Shown: positions 5,649 through 8,074 of the stretch, in pieces
Layout: every line of letters begins with the position of its first letter
Position numbering within the stretch: position 1 is the first letter of the stretch
Assembly: GCA_002394235.1 (NCBI GenBank)
Contig: DGTF01000024.1
Coordinates: 6,192 to 14,265, forward strand
Length of the DNA: 8,074 nucleotides
Source of the DNA: Eubacterium sp. UBA4343
GTDB lineage: Bacteria; Bacillota; Clostridia; Lachnospirales; Lachnospiraceae
Direction of reading: 5' to 3'
Notes under the pieces: generated by a model
What the model saw: only the letters and a program-made list of their open reading frames with translations
What the model was told of the DNA's origin: nothing
Database searches by the model: none
Position numbers and translations under genes: made by a program

Positions 5649-5657
5649 ACTATATCA
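5649..5657 (-). promoter_or_regulatory. Extended -10 promoter of the lysR gene
   Basis: On the minus strand TGATATAGT gives an extended -10 (TG-n-TATAGT) 33 bases upstream of the lysR start codon. The -35 region, TTCCTT at a 17-base spacing, is weak. This suits a weakly expressed autoregulated regulator. Confidence 0.4.
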
Positions 5658-5689
5658 CAGCCGGAGTAAAGAAGGAAGCATCACAGAAA

Positions 5690-5705
5690 ATGAAAGGCTT
5701 TTCAT
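5690..5705. promoter_or_regulatory. Perfect interrupted dyad, candidate LysR operator
   Basis: ATGAAA-GGCT-TTTCAT is a perfect 6+6 palindrome with a 4-base centre in the spacer between the divergent lysR and CapA-like genes. It overlaps the predicted -35 of the CapA-like gene and lies 33 bp upstream of the lysR -10. LysR proteins usually bind an interrupted dyad in this position; assignment to this LysR is inference. Confidence 0.45.
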
Positions 5706-5727
5706 CACTAGGATTTGCATATATACT
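5699..5727 (+). promoter_or_regulatory. Predicted promoter of the CapA-like gene
   Basis: TTTTCA (5699-5704), 17 bases, then TATACT (5722-5727). The -10 matches at five of six positions and the -35 at four. The expected start is near 5734, leaving a leader of about 136 bases. The dyad at 5690-5705 covers the -35, so a bound protein would interfere with or recruit polymerase. Confidence 0.45.
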
Positions 5728-5733
5728 TGTATA

Positions 5734-5816
5734 AGGCGAGTCGCAATGTTCCTGGCTCACGGGGAGCTTGCTCATCAGCGGGCCAAGAACATTAGCGACG
5801 ACAACGACGGTCGCCT
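5734..5816 (+). promoter_or_regulatory. Long inverted-repeat RNA leader of the CapA-like gene
   Basis: Beginning at the predicted transcription start, GTCGC-AATGTTC-C-TGGC (5740-5756) pairs with GCCA-A-GAACATT-A-GCGAC (5782-5799): 16 pairs with one mismatch and one bulged A. An outer helix AGGCGA (5734-5739) pairs with TCGCCT (5811-5816). The apex contains GAG-CTTG-CTC, a CUUG tetraloop hairpin (5764-5773). GCGAC at 5795-5799 can instead pair with GTCGC at 5810-5814, giving an alternative fold. A small GCGGC/GCTGC hairpin (5821-5836) follows. There is no T-run, so it is not a terminator. I do not recognise a known RNA family. Confidence 0.5.
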
Positions 5817-5869
5817 GTTAGCGGCACGGAAGCTGCGAATATAGTTTTCAAATGTGGGGGATTATGGTT

Positions 5870-7186
5870 ATGGATGACGGGAGAAGGAACCGTGACACAA
5901 AGCCAGGTGCGCGGCGGGATTCGCGGCGGGACATTTCTGGCATGACGGAGGAAGAGATTCGCGCGAGAAAGAGGCGGATGGCGGCGAGACGGCGCCGGCA
6001 GGCACAGGTGCGGAGGAGGAAGCGGATACTGGCCTGCTGTGCGGGCGGAGGAGTTCTGCTTGTGGTTATCATCGCTGCGGCGGTTCACGCAGGCGGTTCC
6101 TCGAAGAATGGAGGAGGAAAGGATGCATCCGGTGAGACGCTGGAAGCGGTGACCGTCTCCAGTTCGGAAGCTGCGGCGGCAGCATCCGCGAAGATCAAGC
6201 CGACAGACCTGAAGATGACTTTTACCGGAGATGTAATTCTCGGGACAGATGAGTATTTTGATTACAGCACCAGCATGAATGCATACTACGACCTCAATGG
6301 CCCGGATTATTTTCTGAAGAATGTAAAGGATATCTTCAGCAAGGATGATCTTACCGTTATCAATTTTGAGGGGACGCTGACCAACGAGACTGCCAGGGTT
6401 GCTAATCAGTTCGCCTTCAAGGCTCCGCCGGAATATGTGAACATCATCAACAAGGAGTCGATTGAGGCCGCAAACGTGGCCAATAATCACAGCCATGATT
6501 ACGGCGAGAAGAGCTTTACGGATACCGTGAACACGTTGAAGGAAAATCACATTGAGCCTTTTGGCTATGACGATACTGCCGTGATTGAGGTAAAGGGCGT
6601 GAAGGTCGGTCTGTTCGGAATCTACGAGCTGGACGAGTATGACGGCGTGGCACCTCAGGTTACCGCAAATATCAACAAGCTGAAAAAGGAAGGTGCGGAT
6701 GTAATTATCGCCGTCTTCCACTGGGGCAATGAGCTGGAGAGTTGCCCGGATCAGTATCAGGTGAAGCTCGGGCATCAGGCGATCGACGAGGGAGCGGATC
6801 TCGTGGTCGGCCATCATCCGCATGTGATACAGGGAATCGAGTACTATAAGGGAAAGACCATCGCTTATTCCCTCGGAAATTTCTGCTTCGGAGGCAATTA
6901 TCATCCGACCGAAATCGATACGATGATTTTCCAGACGACCATCTCGGTGGACGAAAACGCAAGGATGACAGGTTCTACAATCAATATCATTCCCTGTCTG
7001 GAGTCCACGACCTGGGAGTACAACGATTATGTTCCCACGCCGCTGACAGGGGCGGACGCGCAGTCTGTGATTGATAAGCTGGACGAGCGAAGTCAGGAGA
7101 TCGCGTCCACATATCAGACGGATACGGTGTATGACAGTACCGACACTTCTGGGGGAAATACTGTGAGTTCAAGCAGTGTCGGATGA
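5870..7186 (+). CDS. Membrane-anchored CapA / PGA_cap-family metallophosphatase-like protein
   Basis: A 438-residue protein of the CapA (poly-gamma-glutamate capsule) family, which has the calcineurin-like phosphoesterase fold. Its order is an Arg/Lys-rich cytoplasmic head (1-52), one membrane segment (about 53-73, LACCAGGGVLLVVIIAAAV), a Ser/Ala linker, the outer catalytic-type domain (about 113-370), then a Ser/Thr/Gly-rich tail. Metal-site motifs are TGDVILG (119-125), NFEGTLT (165-171), NNHSHDYG (205-212), FHWGNE (283-288) and GHHPH (314-318) followed by YSLGNFCFGG. I chose the ATG at 5870 because GGGGG lies nine bases upstream; in-frame ATGs at 5852 and 5864 are less well placed. There are no capsule genes beside it, so a general cell-surface role is as likely as capsule synthesis. 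It is divergent from lysR and ends at a bidirectional terminator. Confidence 0.9.
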   Translation: MDDGRRNRDTKPGARRDSRRDISGMTEEEIRARKRRMAARRRRQAQVRRRKRILACCAGGGVLLVVIIAAAVHAGGSSKNGGGKDASGETLEAVTVSSSEAAAAASAKIKPTDLKMTFTGDVILGTDEYFDYSTSMNAYYDLNGPDYFLKNVKDIFSKDDLTVINFEGTLTNETARVANQFAFKAPPEYVNIINKESIEAANVANNHSHDYGEKSFTDTVNTLKENHIEPFGYDDTAVIEVKGVKVGLFGIYELDEYDGVAPQVTANINKLKKEGADVIIAVFHWGNELESCPDQYQVKLGHQAIDEGADLVVGHHPHVIQGIEYYKGKTIAYSLGNFCFGGNYHPTEIDTMIFQTTISVDENARMTGSTINIIPCLESTTWEYNDYVPTPLTGADAQSVIDKLDERSQEIASTYQTDTVYDSTDTSGGNTVSSSSVG

Positions 7187-7215
7187 ATAACTGTGCGTTC
7201 AGGCAGGGTCAGACG
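7157..7215 (+). repeat. 29/30-bp tandem duplication across the CapA-like stop codon
   Basis: Copy one (7157-7185) and copy two (7186-7215) share AATA-CTGTG-GTTCA-GCAG-GTC blocks with a few substitutions and one extra A. The first copy encodes the Ser-rich C-terminus and contains the first bases of the TGA. The second is untranslated because of that stop. This suggests the tail grew or was shortened by slippage. Confidence 0.75.
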
Positions 7216-7253
7216 AGTACATGATCCATGACGCTGATCAAATATAGAACGGA

Positions 7254-7315
7254 TAGTAGAAAAATATAGTAAAAAAATATAGCAGAAAAATTTAGTAGAA
7301 AAATATAGTAAAAAG
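7254..7315. repeat. 13-bp AT-rich tandem array downstream of the CapA-like gene
   Basis: Units TAGTAGAAAAATA (7254-7266), TAGTAAAAAAATA (7267-7279), TAGCAGAAAAATT (7280-7292), TAGTAGAAAAATA (7293-7305) and a partial TAGTAAAAAG (7306-7315). The first and fourth units are identical. The array ends at the 5' arm of the shared terminator and supplies its A-tract, which becomes the U-tract on the opposite strand. Confidence 0.9.
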
Positions 7316-7354
7316 ACCTCTGATGAGAACATCAAATCTCGTACAGAGGTCTTT
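7312..7354. terminator. Bidirectional intrinsic terminator between convergent genes
   Basis: AAAGACCTCTG (7312-7322) is perfectly complementary to CAGAGGTCTTT (7344-7354), an 11-bp stem with an internal GAGA/TCTC helix in the loop. Plus-strand transcripts of the CapA-like gene run into TCTTTGTTAATTT. Minus-strand transcripts of the ABC gene run into a T5 tract from the AT repeat. Both convergent genes can therefore end here. Confidence 0.85.
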
Positions 7355-7358
7355 GTTA

Positions 7359-7486
7359 ATTTACGTGTACAAAGGGGAGTATCCGGCAACAGCAAAGTCA
7401 GATGCCGCATCCAGCTTCTTTATTTACGTTCACAGGAGCATATCCGGCCCGGCCGCAACGGGGTCAGATACAATATTCAGCTTCTC
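7359..7486. repeat. Diverged ~64-bp tandem duplication at the ABC gene 3' end
   Basis: Copy A (7359-7421) and copy B (7422-7486) align along their whole length. They share blocks ATTTACGT, TATCCGGC, GTCAGAT and CAGCTTCT in the same order and spacing, with small indels. Copy B includes the last codons and stop of the minus-strand ABC gene; copy A lies beyond the stop and is noncoding. The copies are clearly diverged, so the event is old. Confidence 0.65.
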
Positions 7487-8074
7487 TCAAACTGCGCGTG
7501 GTAGAGCCTGCTGTAGAAACCGTTCTTCGCGAGCAACTGTTCATGATTGCCCTGTTCGATGATGTGGCCGTCACGCATGACGAGGATTTCATCGGCGTCC
7601 CGGATGGTGGAGAGACGGTGCGCGACCACGAAGCTCGTCCGTCCCTTCATCATTTCATCGAAGGCCTTCTGAATACGGATTTCGGTGAGCGTATCAATGG
7701 AGGAGGTGGCCTCGTCAAGGATCAGGATCGGCGGGAGGTTCAGCATGACTCTGGCGATGCAGAGGAGCTGCTTCTGTCCCGCGGAGAGGTTTCCTCCGTT
7801 TTCCTCGATTTCCGTATCATAGCCGTTGGGCATGCGGAGGATGAAGCTGTGGGCGTAGGCCTTCTTCGCCGCTGCGACGATTTCCTCATCGGTGGCGTCG
7901 GGTTTACCGTATGCGATATTCTCCCGGATTGTTCCGGCCTTCAGCCAGGTGTCCTGGAGAACCATTCCGTAGTTGTCGCGGAGACTCAGGCGGCGGATCC
8001 TGCGGATATCGGTACCGTCCACGGAAATGGAACCGCTGTTTACGTCGTAGAAACGCATGAGCAGGTTGATGATG
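7477..8074 (-). CDS. ABC exporter, C-terminal part of the nucleotide-binding domain, cut by window edge
   Basis: The last 198 residues of an ABCB-type (MsbA/LmrA-like) multidrug or lipid exporter with fused membrane and ATPase domains. The visible part begins just after Walker A at IINLLMRFYDV. It contains the Q-loop VLQDTWL (Gln40 of the visible part), the signature LSAGQ (96-100, Ala replacing the usual Gly), Walker B ILILDE with the catalytic Glu (121), the D-loop SSID, and the H-loop AHRLS with His152. It ends in the typical GFYSRLYHAQF helix. Such half-exporters in Clostridia usually occur as heterodimeric pairs; the partner and the membrane domain would lie to the right. Convergent with the CapA-like gene. 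Confidence 0.93.
   Translation of the reverse strand, partial: IINLLMRFYDVNSGSISVDGTDIRRIRRLSLRDNYGMVLQDTWLKAGTIRENIAYGKPDATDEEIVAAAKKAYAHSFILRMPNGYDTEIEENGGNLSAGQKQLLCIARVMLNLPPILILDEATSSIDTLTEIRIQKAFDEMMKGRTSFVVAHRLSTIRDADEILVMRDGHIIEQGNHEQLLAKNGFYSRLYHAQFERS

Noticed and set aside
5734..5816. Intrinsic terminator upstream of the CapA-like gene
   Set aside because: The stem is long but no T-tract follows it, and it lies between a good promoter and the gene it would serve.
5852..7186. Classification as a capsule biosynthesis gene (capA of a cap operon)
   Set aside because: The fold is of the CapA family, but no capB, capC or other capsule gene is adjacent, so the specific pathway is not supported.

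Overview
The window looks like chromosomal DNA of a low-to-mid GC Gram-positive anaerobe, most likely a Clostridia/Lachnospiraceae member. This is inferred from strong GGAGG-type ribosome sites, the folE–HD–folP–folBK–folC gene order, the FolB-FolK fusion, the CapA-like protein with an Arg-rich cytoplasmic head, and the style of the ABC exporter ATPase. No taxon can be proved from this sequence alone. There are no tRNA or rRNA genes, no CRISPR array and no recognisable insertion sequence.

Positions 1-4562 hold a minus-strand folate operon, read right to left: a promoter near 4534-4562, a long structured leader with an intrinsic terminator, folE (GTP cyclohydrolase I), an HD-domain phosphohydrolase, folP (dihydropteroate synthase), a fused folB-folK (dihydroneopterin aldolase plus HPPK), and folC, which runs off the left edge. 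Together they convert GTP to dihydropteroate and then to folate or its polyglutamates. No Nudix-type dihydroneopterin triphosphate pyrophosphatase is visible, so the HD protein is a natural candidate for that missing step.

Positions 4669-5616 carry a minus-strand LysR-type regulator. It is divergent from a plus-strand, membrane-anchored CapA/PGA_cap-family protein (5870-7186). The 253-bp divergent spacer holds an extended -10 for lysR, a perfect 16-bp dyad overlapping the predicted -35 of the CapA gene, and a long inverted-repeat RNA leader beginning at the predicted transcription start. The right end (7477-8074, minus strand) is the C-terminal ATPase part of an ABC exporter. It converges on the CapA gene across a bidirectional terminator.

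The most unusual property is a recurring theme of short, degenerate tandem duplications. A 15-bp/pentapeptide array interrupts FolC, and a different 15-bp/pentapeptide array interrupts the LysR effector domain. A 22/23-bp tandem pair sits just upstream of the folE -35. A 29/30-bp pair straddles the CapA stop codon, a 13-bp AT-rich array lies downstream of it, and a diverged ~64-bp duplication overlaps the 3' end of the ABC gene. The second main point is the folE leader, which can form mutually exclusive antiterminator and terminator structures and does not match a folate riboswitch I can recognise.
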